Below are positions 6,728 through 14,435 of a stretch of DNA of 15,856 nucleotides, one piece after another (position 1 is the first letter of the stretch; the number at the start of each line of letters is the position of its first letter). The notes below the pieces were generated by a model, which saw only the letters and a program-made list of their open reading frames with translations, made no database searches and was not told where the DNA came from. A program made the translations under genes and the position numbers. This stretch comes from SIAJ01 sp036266155. GTDB lineage: Bacteria; Planctomycetota; Planctomycetia; Gemmatales; Gemmataceae. The DNA lies in assembly GCA_036266155.1 (NCBI GenBank), contig DATANR010000074.1:1-15856 (forward strand). The letters run 5' to 3'.

Positions 6728-8506
6728 ATGTACGGACGGCCTCTCCTTATTATTGCATTGACGGCAATTCCCGCAATCGCCGCCGACCCGCCGGCCCCCG
6801 ACATCAAGGAACTCAAGCTCCGCGAATGGGAACCGCGATCGATGATGGCCACGAAGACGACCATTGTCGAGACGCCGCGCTTTCCCGTCGTCGACATGCA
6901 CAACCATCTCGGCGGCGGCAAACAACGACTCACGCCGGCGACAGTGAAGAAGTATCTCGACGAGATGAACGCGGCCGGCGTGAAGACCGTCGTCAACCTC
7001 GACGGCGGCTGGGGCGATCGACTGAAGGAGACGCTCGCGGCCCTTGATGAGGCGCATCCCGGCCGGTTTGCGACTTATGCCCTCATCAACTTCGATGGCA
7101 TCGACGACGCAGACTGGAGCGAGCGCGAAGCCAAGCGATTGGAGGAGAGTTTCCAGGCCGGCGCCAAGGGCCTGAAGTTTCACAAGACCTTCGGCCTGAG
7201 CTACCGCTACAAGAACGGCAAGCTGATGCAGGTCGACGACCCGAAGCTCAATGCCGTCTGGGACATGTGCGCGAAGCACAAACGGCCAGTGGTCATCCAC
7301 ATCGCCGACCCGGCTGCGTTCTTCACGCCGCTCGATCGCTTCAACGAACGCTGGCACGAACTGAATCAGCATCCGAACTGGCTCTTTTATGGCGATCAAT
7401 TTCCGAAGCGTGAGGAATTGCTCGCGCAACTGCATCGCGTGATCGAGACGCATCCGAAGACGACATTCGTCAACACGCACTTCGGTAACAACGCCGAGGA
7501 CATCGCGAGCGTGGCCGAGAAGCTCGACAAATATCCGAACATGTATGTCGATATCGACGCCCGCATCTCGGAACTTGGCCGGCAACCGTACACGGCACGG
7601 AAGTTCTTCTTGAAGTATCAGGACCGCGTCATGTTCGGCACCGACACGTCGCCGAACCGCGAGGCGTATCGCATTTACTACCGCTTCCTCGAAACCGACG
7701 ACGAATACTTCGATTGCTCGGCGAGTCATCACCTGCAAGGTTTCTGGCGGATTTACGGCATCTTCCTGCCGCCCGATGTTCTGGAGAAGGTTTACCGCAC
7801 GAATGCCGAGCGCGTGCTGTTTGGACTGAAGACGGATGACTCGCCCAAGAAGCCGGCGCTTCCCGAAATGCACGTGAAGAAGACGGACGATTTCGAAGTG
7901 ACCGGCGATGGTTCAGCGGCCGCGTGGAAGAACGCCGAGTGGGTGCCGCTCAACCAGCGGAACGAGAAGGGCCTGCCCTACGACACGAAGGTGAAGGCCC
8001 TCTATTCCCGCAAGGGCCTGTATGTGCTCATGGAGGCGACGGACAAGAAGATCACGGCCACGTTCGACAAAGACAATCAACACTTGTGGACGGAGGACGT
8101 CTTCGAAGTCTTCGTCTGGCCGGACGAGCGCGAGTCGATCTACTTCGAGTACGAGATTTCGCCGCTTAACAAGGAGTTGCCGATCATCGTGCCCAACCTC
8201 GGCGACAAGTTCCGCGGGTGGCTGCCGTGGTACGAAGGCGGCGCCGGCAAGACACGCAAGGCGACATCGGCCATCGGTGGCGAAATGAAGTCGGGCGCCA
8301 AGGTCGACGGCTGGCGGGCCGAGGTGTTTATTCCGTATGAGCTGATGGTCCCGCTCCGCAACATGCCGCCGAAGGCCGGGACGAAGTGGCGGGCAAATTT
8401 CTATCGGATGGATTACGACGACAAAAATGTGACGAGCTGGGATTGGGCCCGCGTGGGGCCGAGTTTTCATGAGTATCAGAAGTTCGGCACCTTAGTCTTC
8501 GAGTAG
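6728..8506 (+). CDS. Secreted amidohydrolase (amidohydrolase-2 family) with C-terminal CBM9-like domain
   Basis: Exported metal-dependent hydrolase of 592 residues. A signal peptide is plain (MYGRPLLIIALTAIPAIAA, cut before DPPAPD). The catalytic domain (about 50-375) is a TIM-barrel amidohydrolase of the PF04909 type: H58-x-H60 (DMHNH), His191 (VVIHIAD), His251 (VNTHFGN) and Asp306 (MFGTD), the usual metal and general-base residues. Relatives include decarboxylases and lactonases, so the reaction is open. From about 385 to the end lies a beta-rich domain with WKNAEWVPL, VKALYSRKGLYVLMEATD, EDVFEVFVWPD and GWRAEVFIPYELM, the layout of a family-9 carbohydrate-binding-like module. This suggests a periplasmic or surface role on sugar-derived material. 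The APC permease follows on the same strand after 69 bp, with a hairpin between. The long open frame opposite it is a codon-bias shadow. Confidence 0.9.
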   Translation: MYGRPLLIIALTAIPAIAADPPAPDIKELKLREWEPRSMMATKTTIVETPRFPVVDMHNHLGGGKQRLTPATVKKYLDEMNAAGVKTVVNLDGGWGDRLKETLAALDEAHPGRFATYALINFDGIDDADWSEREAKRLEESFQAGAKGLKFHKTFGLSYRYKNGKLMQVDDPKLNAVWDMCAKHKRPVVIHIADPAAFFTPLDRFNERWHELNQHPNWLFYGDQFPKREELLAQLHRVIETHPKTTFVNTHFGNNAEDIASVAEKLDKYPNMYVDIDARISELGRQPYTARKFFLKYQDRVMFGTDTSPNREAYRIYYRFLETDDEYFDCSASHHLQGFWRIYGIFLPPDVLEKVYRTNAERVLFGLKTDDSPKKPALPEMHVKKTDDFEVTGDGSAAAWKNAEWVPLNQRNEKGLPYDTKVKALYSRKGLYVLMEATDKKITATFDKDNQHLWTEDVFEVFVWPDERESIYFEYEISPLNKELPIIVPNLGDKFRGWLPWYEGGAGKTRKATSAIGGEMKSGAKVDGWRAEVFIPYELMVPLRNMPPKAGTKWRANFYRMDYDDKNVTSWDWARVGPSFHEYQKFGTLVFE

Positions 8507-8512
8507 CGCCTC

Positions 8513-8550
8513 ATAGGTCCTATGGGACCCATACGTCCCATAGGACCTAT
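8513..8550. repeat. Perfect 16-bp inverted repeat built of 9-nt units
   Basis: ATAGGTCCTATGGGAC (8513-8528) and its exact complement (8535-8550) flank a 6-nt loop, CCATAC. On the minus strand the same bases read as 9-nt units: ATAGGACCT, ATGGGACGT, ATGGGTCCC, ATAGGACCT. It starts 7 bp after the amidohydrolase stop. The stem is strong but no T-run follows directly on the plus strand, so termination is possible and not assured. The repeat contains an ATG that falsely extends the permease frame. Confidence 0.85.
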
Positions 8551-8575
8551 TGCACTAGCCCCTGAAAAAACCCAC

Positions 8576-10060
8576 ATGATCCACACCCCCACTCTCACCC
8601 GCGGTCTCGGCCTCTGGCAGGCGACCGCGGTGAATATCACGCAGATCGTCGGGGCCGGCGTATTCGCCACGATCCCGCTGATCCTCGGCGTGCTGCCGGG
8701 GCCGTATGCGCTGCTCGCCTGGCTGGTCGCGGGTGTGTTGATCCTCTGCGACAGCCTCATCTGGGGCGAACTCGGGGCCGCGATGCCGGCGGCGGGCGGG
8801 TCGTATCACTTCTTGCTCGAAAGCTTCGGCCGGTCGCGCTGGGGCCGGCTCATGGCTTTTCTGTTTGTGTGGCAGATTCTGATCAGCGGGCCGCTCGAAG
8901 TTGGGTCAGGGCTTGTCGCGGCGGCACAGTTCTCGACGGCGTTTCCGAAGCTGAAGCAATTGGATGAAGAGTACACGCGCAAGATCGAGGTCACGATCGA
9001 CGTGGAGGAAAAACCGGGAGCGACGCCGGACGATCCGCCCGTCATTGACAAGAAAGTCATCGGCCTCGCCTTTGGGCCAACGCGGTTGCTCGGGCTCATT
9101 CTCGGGCTCACTATCATCGCGCTGCTCTATCGACGAGTGACGACGCTTGGTCGCCTCAGCGTGATCTTTGTCGTGGGTGTTTTTGCCGTGCTCGGCTGGG
9201 TGCTAATTGAAGGCGCGATTCACTTTGATCCGAAAGTGGCATTTGACACCTCAGTAGCGCCAGGTGAATGGAAGGAGAGCTTCGGCCTCTCACTCGGCGC
9301 CGGCATGGGGCTCGCGATCTTCTCGTATTTCGGCTATTACAACATTTGCTATCTCGGAGCCGAGGTTCGCGAACCGGCCCGCACGATTCCCCGCTCGATT
9401 CTCCTGAGTGCCCTCATCGTCGTCGTGCTGTTCACGCTGGTTCATCTCGCGATCGTCGGATTCATTCCGTGGCGTGAGGCGGCCAAGGAGACCGACAACC
9501 TGACGGCCGAGTTCATGATGCGCGCTCGGGGCGAATGGGCACGCAATCTCGTGACGTTGCTTTTGATCGGAAGCTGCTTCGCGTCGTGCTTCTCGGGGAT
9601 GCTCGGATACTCACGCGTGCCCTACGCGGCGGCGACCGAGGGCCACTTCTTCCGCTGGTTCGCGGCCGTCCATCCACGGTTGCACATTCCGCATCGGGCG
9701 CTCTTGCTCATCGGCGCGATGGTGCTGTTCTGGAGCTTCTTCACGCTCGGCGACATTATCAACGCCCTGATCGCGACGCGCATTCTGGAGCAATTTGTCG
9801 CGCAAGCGATCGGTGTCATGCTCGTGCGGCGACTTCAAAAGAACCGACCGCGGCCCTGGAAGATGTGGCTCTATCCACTGCCTTGTCTCGTGGCCTTGGT
9901 AGGGTGGTTGTTCGTCTACTATTGCACCGGGCGATTGTTCGTCGTGATCGGCTTGACGACGCTCGCCGTCGGATTGATCGTGTTCGTGATCTGGGCGCTA
10001 CAGCGATTAGAGTGGCCATTTGATAACCGATTGCAAGCCAATGCGCAATCGAAGCTGTGA
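8576..10060 (+). CDS. APC-family amino acid/polyamine permease
   Basis: Integral inner-membrane transporter of 494 residues with about 12 hydrophobic segments. TM1 carries the substrate-site bend IVGAGVFATIP (about 24-34). TM2 ends in a conserved WGELGAAMP, and the loop after TM6 has EVREPARTIPRSIL (263-276), the hallmark of the APC superfamily. Substrate cannot be told; amino acids or related cations are usual. Between TM3 and TM4 there is a long charged loop (about 125-161, including TIDVEEKPGATPDDPP) that typical permeases lack. ATG 8576 is chosen because the earlier in-frame ATG (8522) lies inside the hairpin repeat and would add the repeat-derived MGPIRPIGPI; no Shine-Dalgarno precedes 8576. 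The gene may share a transcript with the amidohydrolase, which would fit uptake of a released product, but the hairpin between them makes this uncertain. Confidence 0.9.
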   Translation: MIHTPTLTRGLGLWQATAVNITQIVGAGVFATIPLILGVLPGPYALLAWLVAGVLILCDSLIWGELGAAMPAAGGSYHFLLESFGRSRWGRLMAFLFVWQILISGPLEVGSGLVAAAQFSTAFPKLKQLDEEYTRKIEVTIDVEEKPGATPDDPPVIDKKVIGLAFGPTRLLGLILGLTIIALLYRRVTTLGRLSVIFVVGVFAVLGWVLIEGAIHFDPKVAFDTSVAPGEWKESFGLSLGAGMGLAIFSYFGYYNICYLGAEVREPARTIPRSILLSALIVVVLFTLVHLAIVGFIPWREAAKETDNLTAEFMMRARGEWARNLVTLLLIGSCFASCFSGMLGYSRVPYAAATEGHFFRWFAAVHPRLHIPHRALLLIGAMVLFWSFFTLGDIINALIATRILEQFVAQAIGVMLVRRLQKNRPRPWKMWLYPLPCLVALVGWLFVYYCTGRLFVVIGLTTLAVGLIVFVIWALQRLEWPFDNRLQANAQSKL

Positions 10061-10078
10061 CGACGTCGTCCAGGATTC

Positions 10079-10136
10079 CTCTGCGTCTCTGCGTCTCTGC
10101 GTGAGAATTCGCAGAATCTCACGCAGAGACGCAGAG
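10079..10136. terminator. Hairpin between convergent genes, 8-nt repeat units
   Basis: CTCTGCGTCTCTGCGTGAGA (10087-10106) is exactly complementary to 10117-10136, with a 10-nt loop. CTCTGCGT occurs three times in tandem on the left (10079-10102) and twice, complementary, on the right. It sits in the 95-bp gap between the permease and the Gfo/Idh/MocA gene, which run toward each other, so it could stop transcription from both sides. No clear T-run follows on either strand. The octamer wording is common in interspersed repeats of planctomycetes. Confidence 0.65.
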
Positions 10137-10155
10137 AAGACAAGAAGAGAAAGGA

Positions 10156-11274
10156 TCAGAACTCCGGGATCGCGACTTTGTCGCCTTTCTTGAGGGCCGA
10201 CTGGTGGGCGCAGATGCCGACCGCGGTCCAGTTGGCGCTGGTCGGTCCATCCGGGAACGCCGGCTGTTTGCCAAGGCAGGCCATCAAGAAATTGTGGGCC
10301 AAATGCGGATGACTGCCGCCGTGGCCCGCTCCCTGCAGGAAGCTCAAGTGCGTGGCGTCGTGGATCGCGCCGGTGTACTTCCGGATCGGATCCGGTAGCC
10401 GGCCCGCGTAGTCCGGCACCTTGATGCGCCGCGGGATGTCGCCTTCCGGCAATCCCTTCGTGTGCAGTACCGGCAGTTCGTTCTCCACCGCTTGCCACTC
10501 GAAACTGACGCGGCTCGCCAACACATCGAAACTCTCGCGGTATTGCCGGGCCGTGTCGAACAGGCTGCGCGTCACCTCGGCACAGACATCCGAGCCCTTC
10601 ACCGCGAACGTGGCCGTCTCGATGGCGAACGGCGAGTTGTACTTCTTGACCAGGTCCTCGCGGATGCGGCCGGAGCCATGACAGGCGACATGTTCGGCGA
10701 GAGCAGGCTTGCCCGGCTCGCTCAGGATCGCCAGGCACGGGCTGACGCAATGGGTCGCATACCACATCGGCGGCAAGCCGGGCCAGTATTCGGGCCAGCC
10801 GTCCATGTCTTGCTGATGGCTGCCGCGTAGGAACTGGATGCGGCCGAGCACGCCGCGGTCGTAGAGTTCCTTGACAAACAGATACTCGCGGCTGTAGACG
10901 ACGGTCTCCATCATCATGTACGTCTTGCCGCTCTTCCGCTGGGCCTTGCATAGCTGATGCAGTTCGTCAATCGTCGTCCCCATCGGCACCGTGCAAGCGA
11001 CGTGCTTGCCGGCTTTCAAGGCGGCGAGGCTCTGCGGCGCATGGTCGGGGATCGGGCTATTGATGTGGATCGCGTCGATGTCCTTGTCCTTGAGTAAATC
11101 GTCAAAGTCGGTGTAGCGCTTCTTGATGCCAAACTGGTCGCCGCACCGCTCAAGTTCGGTCTTGTTGCGGCGGCAGATGGCCGCCATCTCGGCGTCGGGA
11201 TGATCCTGGTAGATGGGAATGAACTCGGCGCCGAATCCGAGACCGACGATCGCGACGCGCACTTTCTTGGCCAT
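10156..11274 (-). CDS. Gfo/Idh/MocA family protein, GH109-like branch
   Basis: NAD(P)-binding protein of 372 residues. The Rossmann domain opens with VRVAIVGLGFGAEF (6-18), followed by DIDAIHINSPIPDH (about 65-78). The catalytic EKP motif of dehydrogenases in this family is replaced by T95-V96-P97 in GKHVACTVPMG. A Val-Pro at this place, together with MMMETVVYSREYLFVKEL (120-137) and GHGGSHPHLAHNF (317-329), recalls the NAD-dependent glycosidases of family GH109, in which the cofactor is recycled within one turnover. A sugar substrate is likely; glycosidase against dehydrogenase cannot be settled here. No signal peptide is seen with the start at ATG 11274. The GTG at 11328 would add a Ser/Pro-rich stretch not typical of the family, although such a leader could be worth checking for export. 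The gene converges with the permease and lies 221 bp downstream of the HEAT gene. Confidence 0.85.
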   Translation of the reverse strand: MAKKVRVAIVGLGFGAEFIPIYQDHPDAEMAAICRRNKTELERCGDQFGIKKRYTDFDDLLKDKDIDAIHINSPIPDHAPQSLAALKAGKHVACTVPMGTTIDELHQLCKAQRKSGKTYMMMETVVYSREYLFVKELYDRGVLGRIQFLRGSHQQDMDGWPEYWPGLPPMWYATHCVSPCLAILSEPGKPALAEHVACHGSGRIREDLVKKYNSPFAIETATFAVKGSDVCAEVTRSLFDTARQYRESFDVLASRVSFEWQAVENELPVLHTKGLPEGDIPRRIKVPDYAGRLPDPIRKYTGAIHDATHLSFLQGAGHGGSHPHLAHNFLMACLGKQPAFPDGPTSANWTAVGICAHQSALKKGDKVAIPEF

Positions 11275-11427
11275 GATGGGGACAGGCTCCGAAGGAGAGG
11301 TGGCGGAATGCGGAGAGGATACCGGCACAGTTGGAAGGAGGCAACCGGGTAGTTCAATCCGGAAGACGGCGGCCTAGCGGCGGAGGCGAATGCTTCTGAA
11401 ACTGGGTGAACTTGGCGATGCCGCGAG

Positions 11428-11460
11428 AAAACGCAGGCTGCACAGGCCAGCCGGCAGCCT
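11428..11460 (-). terminator. Possible terminator of the HEAT-repeat gene
   Basis: On the minus strand AGGCTGC (11460-11454) pairs with GCAGCCT (11441-11435) around a 12-nt loop and is followed by GCGTTTTC. It starts 36 bp beyond the stop codon of the HEAT gene. The stem is only 7 bp, so this is a weak call. Confidence 0.35.
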
Positions 11461-11495
11461 TACCGATTGGAGAATTGCAAACAGTTGATTTGCGC

Positions 11496-13055
11496 TTAAC
11501 CGAGCGGCCCCATGAACTCTTCGCGGAGGCGCTCGACGGCTTCCCAGGCTTCGGCGGCGACGATGGGGTCTTCCGATTCGGTCAGCTGATCGAGTTCCGG
11601 CCACATCCAGCTCAGGCCCTCGTTGCCGCACATGTGAATCGCGTCAACGACCGACTTGGCCGACTCACGGGCCAACATCTCGCGGATGATTTGCAGGGCC
11701 GCGCATTCGCCGAGCCGAGCCGACGCTGCCAGGGCCGCGCGACGGACGTCCGGATGCGTGTCCTGCTTGGCCGTGCGTAGGGCGTGAAGAACTTCGCCGC
11801 GCCGAATCGGCTCCCACCAGCCCAGGCTTTGCAACGCCGACAGACGCCATTCGGGTTCCGGCCGGCCGCAGTAATGGAGGAGCACCCGCTCCGCTTCCTC
11901 ACACGGGTGGCCGCGGAGCGAATAGAGCGCGGCACGCACTTCATCTTCCGGCACCGGCTTGCGGCCGACACCCAGTCGCCGCAGCCAGCGAGCCGAGCGA
12001 TCGCCGGTGAGTGCATGCCGCGCGATGCCGCACAACGCGGAGGGAGCGAGCGGCGAGGTCGACGAGCGCAGGCAAGTCAGAGCAGCGACGCGATCGTTGA
12101 ACCCTGGCTCGCCGAGCAAAGTCAGGGCGAGGTCGTCGGTATCGGCATGCAGTTCCGCAAGCGCCTTCAGGATCTCGCGTCGCGCCCGGCTGTGTGTGCA
12201 GTCGAGCAAGCGCATCAGGTCGCTGGCGATGTCATGCAAGTACTCACGCATCACCGGCTCGGCGTCTTTGAGAAACGCATTCTGCCAGCGGACGGTTTGC
12301 CGGCGTACCGGATCGTCGCGGAAGGCCGGCAACGTGTGGAACGACCGCCGGGCGTGACGCAGGCCCTCGATGAACGCGAGCACGAGTCGCGGGTTGACGA
12401 CATCGGGGCAGTTTTCACTGAGCCGGCGCACCGCGTCGCCAAACGCGGCCTCGGCATAGACACCGGCCGGCACACGACCCATGCGGACGCCTTCCATGGC
12501 GACGCGGAGGATGCGCAACCCGGCCTGGCCTTCGGGTGTCAGCGGATCGTGCAGGAATTCCGCGAACGCGGCAAACGACGCCAGTTCGGCCGCGTAGCCA
12601 TCGCCCATCGGCATGTCGAGCGCGTCGTCGGCCCGCCGCAACAGGGCCGGCACGGACTCGTGCAGATTCAACCCGCGCAGGCCCTCGGCCAAATCGATCC
12701 AGTAGCGCGATTGCTCGAGCGGGTCGTCCGAGACCTTGCGGTTGAGCTGGCCTTCGAGGAAGTTGAGACCGCCGACGAAGTCGGCATCGCAGCGGCGGCG
12801 GACTTCTTCGACACAGCGATGGCCCGGCCGCACTCGCCGTGAGCCGCCGGCATTCAGGGCAAGCGCTCCGGATCGGGCAGCATGGGCAACTTCGAGATCG
12901 CGTGGCGATTGAGAGCGGGCTTCGAAGTGCGGCGCAGGTGTGTATTCGACTCGGGAGGTCGCGGCGACCGGAGAAACCGGGCGGACTTTGCGGCGGGCCA
13001 CGATCAGGAGGGCCGCCAGGATACACGTCAAAAGAAGCACGGCGGTGACGAGCAT
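11496..13055 (-). CDS. Membrane-anchored HEAT-repeat-like protein
   Basis: Protein of 519 residues with one N-terminal membrane segment (MLVTAVLLLTCILAALLIVA, 1-20) followed by RRK. The positive residues after the segment suggest that the rest lies in the cytoplasm, though the orientation is not certain. A low-complexity linker (about 25-75) leads into an all-helical body. The C-terminal part (about 375-515) shows repeated pairs of helices typical of HEAT repeats, for example EWRLSALQSLGW, HPDVRRAALAASARLGECAA and DPIVAAEAWEAVERL. Such repeats bind proteins; no enzyme motif is visible, and I do not recognise a named family. GGAG lies 5 nt before ATG 13055. The gene begins 28 bp after the proA stop on the same strand, so the two are probably co-transcribed, although a functional link to proline synthesis is not evident. 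Confidence 0.75.
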   Translation of the reverse strand: MLVTAVLLLTCILAALLIVARRKVRPVSPVAATSRVEYTPAPHFEARSQSPRDLEVAHAARSGALALNAGGSRRVRPGHRCVEEVRRRCDADFVGGLNFLEGQLNRKVSDDPLEQSRYWIDLAEGLRGLNLHESVPALLRRADDALDMPMGDGYAAELASFAAFAEFLHDPLTPEGQAGLRILRVAMEGVRMGRVPAGVYAEAAFGDAVRRLSENCPDVVNPRLVLAFIEGLRHARRSFHTLPAFRDDPVRRQTVRWQNAFLKDAEPVMREYLHDIASDLMRLLDCTHSRARREILKALAELHADTDDLALTLLGEPGFNDRVAALTCLRSSTSPLAPSALCGIARHALTGDRSARWLRRLGVGRKPVPEDEVRAALYSLRGHPCEEAERVLLHYCGRPEPEWRLSALQSLGWWEPIRRGEVLHALRTAKQDTHPDVRRAALAASARLGECAALQIIREMLARESAKSVVDAIHMCGNEGLSWMWPELDQLTESEDPIVAAEAWEAVERLREEFMGPLG

Positions 13056-13083
13056 CCTGACTCCCTGGGCGGCAGGCGGCAGG

Positions 13084-14346
13084 TCACTCGCGGACCTGGC
13101 CGTCGCCGAACACCACGTACTTGTACGATGTCAGCTCGCGCAGGCCGCAGGGCCCGCGGGCGTGGAACTTGTCGGTGCTGATCCCGATTTCCGCGCCCAG
13201 GCCCAGTTCGAAACCGTCGTTGAACCGGGTGCTCGCGTTGACCAGAACCGCCGCCGAGTCCACGTGCCGGACGAAGTAGCGTGCCGCCTGAAGGTCCGAC
13301 GTCACGATCGCGTCCGTATGCCCCGATCCATATCGGCGAATGTGGGTCGCCGCCGACTGAGTATCGGGCACGACTTTCATCGACATGACCAAATCGCAAT
13401 ATTCAGCCGCATGGTCGGCTTCCGTCGCCGGGATGGCGGAAGGCAGGTAAGTTCTCGTGATTTCGCAACCTCGGACCTCGACGCCGCGCGCCTGCAGACT
13501 CTTCCCGATCCGCGGAACGAACGTCGCCGCGACATCCGCGTGGACGAGCAGGCTCTCCATCGCGTTGCACACGCCCGGCCGCTGGCACTTCGCGTTGATG
13601 ACAATGCGCTCCGCCATGTCGAGGTCGGCCGCACGGTCGACGTAGACGTGGCAGTTTCCCAAAAAGTGCTTGAGCACGGGCATCGTTGCCTCGGCAGCCA
13701 CGCGCCGAATCAGGCTCTCGCCGCCACGCGGGATTGCCAGGTCGATGTAATCGTTCAACTTGAGCAAGTGTCCGACAGCTTCGCGATCGAGCGTCGGCAC
13801 AAGCTGTACGGCTTCGATTGGTAATCCGCACGCGTTCAACTCACCCGCCAACAATTCATGCAGGGCCGTATTCGAGTGAAACGCCTCTTTGCCGCCGCGC
13901 AGGATGACGGCATTCCCCGACTTGACACAGAGCGCCGCGGCATCGACCGTGACATTCGGCCGCGATTCAAAGAGGAAGAAGATGACGCCGAGCGGAACAC
14001 TGACCTTCTCGACTTGCAGGCCGTTCGGGCGGACGCTGCCTTCGCGCACCTCCCCAATCGGGTCAGGCAACGCCGCCACCTGCCGCAACCCCTCGGCCGC
14101 GGCCTGGAGCCGCGCCGGCGTCAACTTGAGCCGATCCTTGGAAACCGCGGAAAGATCGGTCGCCGCCTCCACGTCGCGTGCATTGGCCGCGAGGATCGCG
14201 TCGGCATTCTTCAAGAGCGCATCGGCCGAGCGCAGGAGCCAGCGATCCTTGCGGTCACGCGTGATCGTGGCCAGCTTGTTGGCGGCCGACTTCGCGCGAA
14301 GGGCGAGGGCATGGCAGAGATCAGGGAGGTTTGGGTTGGCGCTCAC
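13084..14346 (-). CDS. proA: Glutamate-5-semialdehyde dehydrogenase (gamma-glutamyl phosphate reductase)
   Basis: Second enzyme of proline synthesis: it reduces gamma-glutamyl phosphate to glutamate-5-semialdehyde with NADPH in the cytoplasm. At 420 residues it has the normal length. Family signatures are PLGVIFFLFESRPNVTVDAA (about 118-137), GNAVILRGGKEA (about 144-155), IDLAIPRGGESLI (about 201-213) and KCQRPGVCNAMESLL with the catalytic Cys at 260 (the usual motif has Val where this has the first Cys). The C-terminus has FELGLGAEIGISTDKFHARG and then GLRELTSYKY, also standard. GTG 14346 is the start: GGAGG lies 7 nt upstream. An open frame reaches 14451, but those extra 35 codons translate the inverted repeat and are not part of the protein. 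The proB gene is not in the window. A propeller gene lies upstream and the HEAT gene 28 bp downstream, all on one strand. Confidence 0.97.
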   Translation of the reverse strand: MSANPNLPDLCHALALRAKSAANKLATITRDRKDRWLLRSADALLKNADAILAANARDVEAATDLSAVSKDRLKLTPARLQAAAEGLRQVAALPDPIGEVREGSVRPNGLQVEKVSVPLGVIFFLFESRPNVTVDAAALCVKSGNAVILRGGKEAFHSNTALHELLAGELNACGLPIEAVQLVPTLDREAVGHLLKLNDYIDLAIPRGGESLIRRVAAEATMPVLKHFLGNCHVYVDRAADLDMAERIVINAKCQRPGVCNAMESLLVHADVAATFVPRIGKSLQARGVEVRGCEITRTYLPSAIPATEADHAAEYCDLVMSMKVVPDTQSAATHIRRYGSGHTDAIVTSDLQAARYFVRHVDSAAVLVNASTRFNDGFELGLGAEIGISTDKFHARGPCGLRELTSYKYVVFGDGQVRE

Positions 14347-14353
14347 GGTTCGG

Positions 14354-14358
14354 CCTCC
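14354..14358 (-). promoter_or_regulatory. Ribosome binding site fixing the GTG start of proA
   Basis: GGAGG lies 7 nt upstream of GTG 14346. It outweighs the longer frame that runs through the repeat. Confidence 0.8.
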
Positions 14359-14379
14359 ATGGGCAAACAGACATTTTAT

Positions 14380-14435
14380 GTAGGACAGGTTTCCAACCTG
14401 TCCGGTGATCGGGACAGGTTGGAAACCTGTCCTAC
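14380..14435. repeat. Double palindrome, inverted pair of a hairpin element
   Basis: Arms of 24 bp at 14380-14403 and 14412-14435 are exact complements with an 8-nt loop. Each arm is itself a hairpin: GGACAGGTT, three bases, AACCTGTCC. The DNA can therefore form one long stem or two small ones. The element is of a type widespread in planctomycete genomes, often mistranslated as peptides such as TGFQPVP and GQVGNLS. It separates the propeller gene from proA, and its right arm contains the TAG (14432-14434) that ends the propeller gene. Confidence 0.9.

Noticed and set aside
6356..7873. 505-codon open frame on the minus strand
   Set aside because: It lies opposite the amidohydrolase, which has a signal peptide and full metal motifs, and crosses the DUF413 gene in another frame. 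Its protein shows no family pattern; it is a shadow of GC-rich codon use.
8522..8575. 18-residue extension of the permease
   Set aside because: The start ATG is within the hairpin repeat and the residues (MGPIRPIGPI) are repeat-derived.
11784..12842. 352-codon plus-strand frame
   Set aside because: Antisense to the HEAT-repeat gene; rich in Arg, Gln and His with no recognisable domain.
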